The notes below the pieces were generated by a model. That model saw only the letters and a list, made by a program, of their open reading frames with translations, was not told where the DNA came from and made no database searches. The position numbers and the translations under genes were made by a program. Shown here piece after piece: positions 5,257 to 5,321 of a stretch of DNA of 5,321 bases. Source of the stretch: Burkholderiales bacterium. GTDB taxonomy: Bacteria > Pseudomonadota > Gammaproteobacteria > Burkholderiales > Burkholderiaceae_E. Within the stretch, counting starts at the first letter, position 1. The number at the start of each line of letters is the position of its first letter. The DNA is taken from NCBI GenBank assembly GCA_020348765.1, contig CP070753.1, positions 858,447-863,767 on the forward strand, given 5' to 3'.

Positions 5257-5321
5257 TCAGTCGAGCTTGTAGATGCGCAACGCATTGTCGCGCAGAAACC
5301 TGCGTTTGGAATCGGGTCGGA
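5257..5321 (-). CDS. Probable amidohydrolase-2 family (TIM-barrel metal-dependent) hydrolase, extreme C-terminus only
   Basis: Only the last 20 codons and a TGA (5257-5259) are inside the window. The rest of the gene lies beyond base 5321. The final residues FLRDNALRIYKLD closely resemble the C-terminal helix end of amidohydrolase-2 family proteins, which commonly finish in a pattern like F-L-x-x-N-A-x-R-[LVI]-[YF]-[KG]-L. No metal ligands or catalytic residues are visible, so activity and substrate cannot be stated. The gene runs in the same direction as the transporter genes and stops 26 bases before the binding-protein ATG, so it is probably the upstream member of the same operon. If the family call is right, it would be a cytosolic hydrolase or decarboxylase-type enzyme acting on a small carboxylated or cyclic compound. 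That role is inferred from family membership alone. Confidence 0.6.
   Translation of the reverse strand, partial: RPDSKRRFLRDNALRIYKLD

Noticed and set aside
3986..5272. Long open frame (428 codons) on the + strand opposite the receptor gene
   Set aside because: It is the antisense shadow of a clear LivJ-like gene in GC-rich DNA with few stops. The translation is Arg/His/Gln/Ala-rich with no recognisable domain, and the ATG has no supporting context.

Overview
The window is about two-thirds G+C by eye. It looks like a chromosomal segment from a high-GC Gram-negative bacterium, probably a betaproteobacterium of the Burkholderiales type. This placement is inferred from composition, from codon use dominated by G/C third positions, and from a Sec-exported soluble periplasmic binding protein with no lipobox. 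Coding density is very high, and no gap between genes exceeds about 60 bases.

Layout. Bases 2-622 (+) are the 3' part of a gene for an acyl/aryl-CoA ligase of the phenylacetate-CoA ligase (PaaK-like) branch of the ANL superfamily. It converges on a minus-strand operon that fills the rest of the window. In transcription order (right to left) that operon holds: the last 20 codons of a probable amidohydrolase-2 family metal-dependent hydrolase (5257-5321); a LivJ/LivK-like periplasmic binding protein (4055-5230); permeases LivH (3124-4026) and LivM (2147-3106); and ATPases LivG (1392-2150) and LivF (679-1395). The last two junctions are 4-base ATGA overlaps. The other gaps are 17, 28 and 26 bases. 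A GC-rich hairpin (650-672) separates the convergent ends.

How the genes work together. The five liv-type genes encode a complete hydrophobic amino acid transporter (HAAT) family ABC importer: periplasmic receptor, LivH/LivM channel heterodimer and LivG/LivF ATPase heterodimer. All nucleotide-binding motifs are intact. The binding protein has lost, by eye alignment, several residues that contact the amino acid in E. coli LivJ, including the Glu that holds the alpha-ammonium group. With a hydrolase upstream and a CoA ligase opposite, uptake of a carboxylic acid, possibly aromatic, followed by CoA activation is a reasonable hypothesis. It is inference only.

No RNA genes, mobile elements, CRISPR arrays or integration sites were seen. 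Apart from the substrate question, the window is a conventional transporter operon. The other points of interest are a C-terminal cysteine pair in the binding protein, hairpins between the binding-protein and permease genes, unequal ribosome binding sites, and uniform CTC-GAG coding of Leu-Glu.
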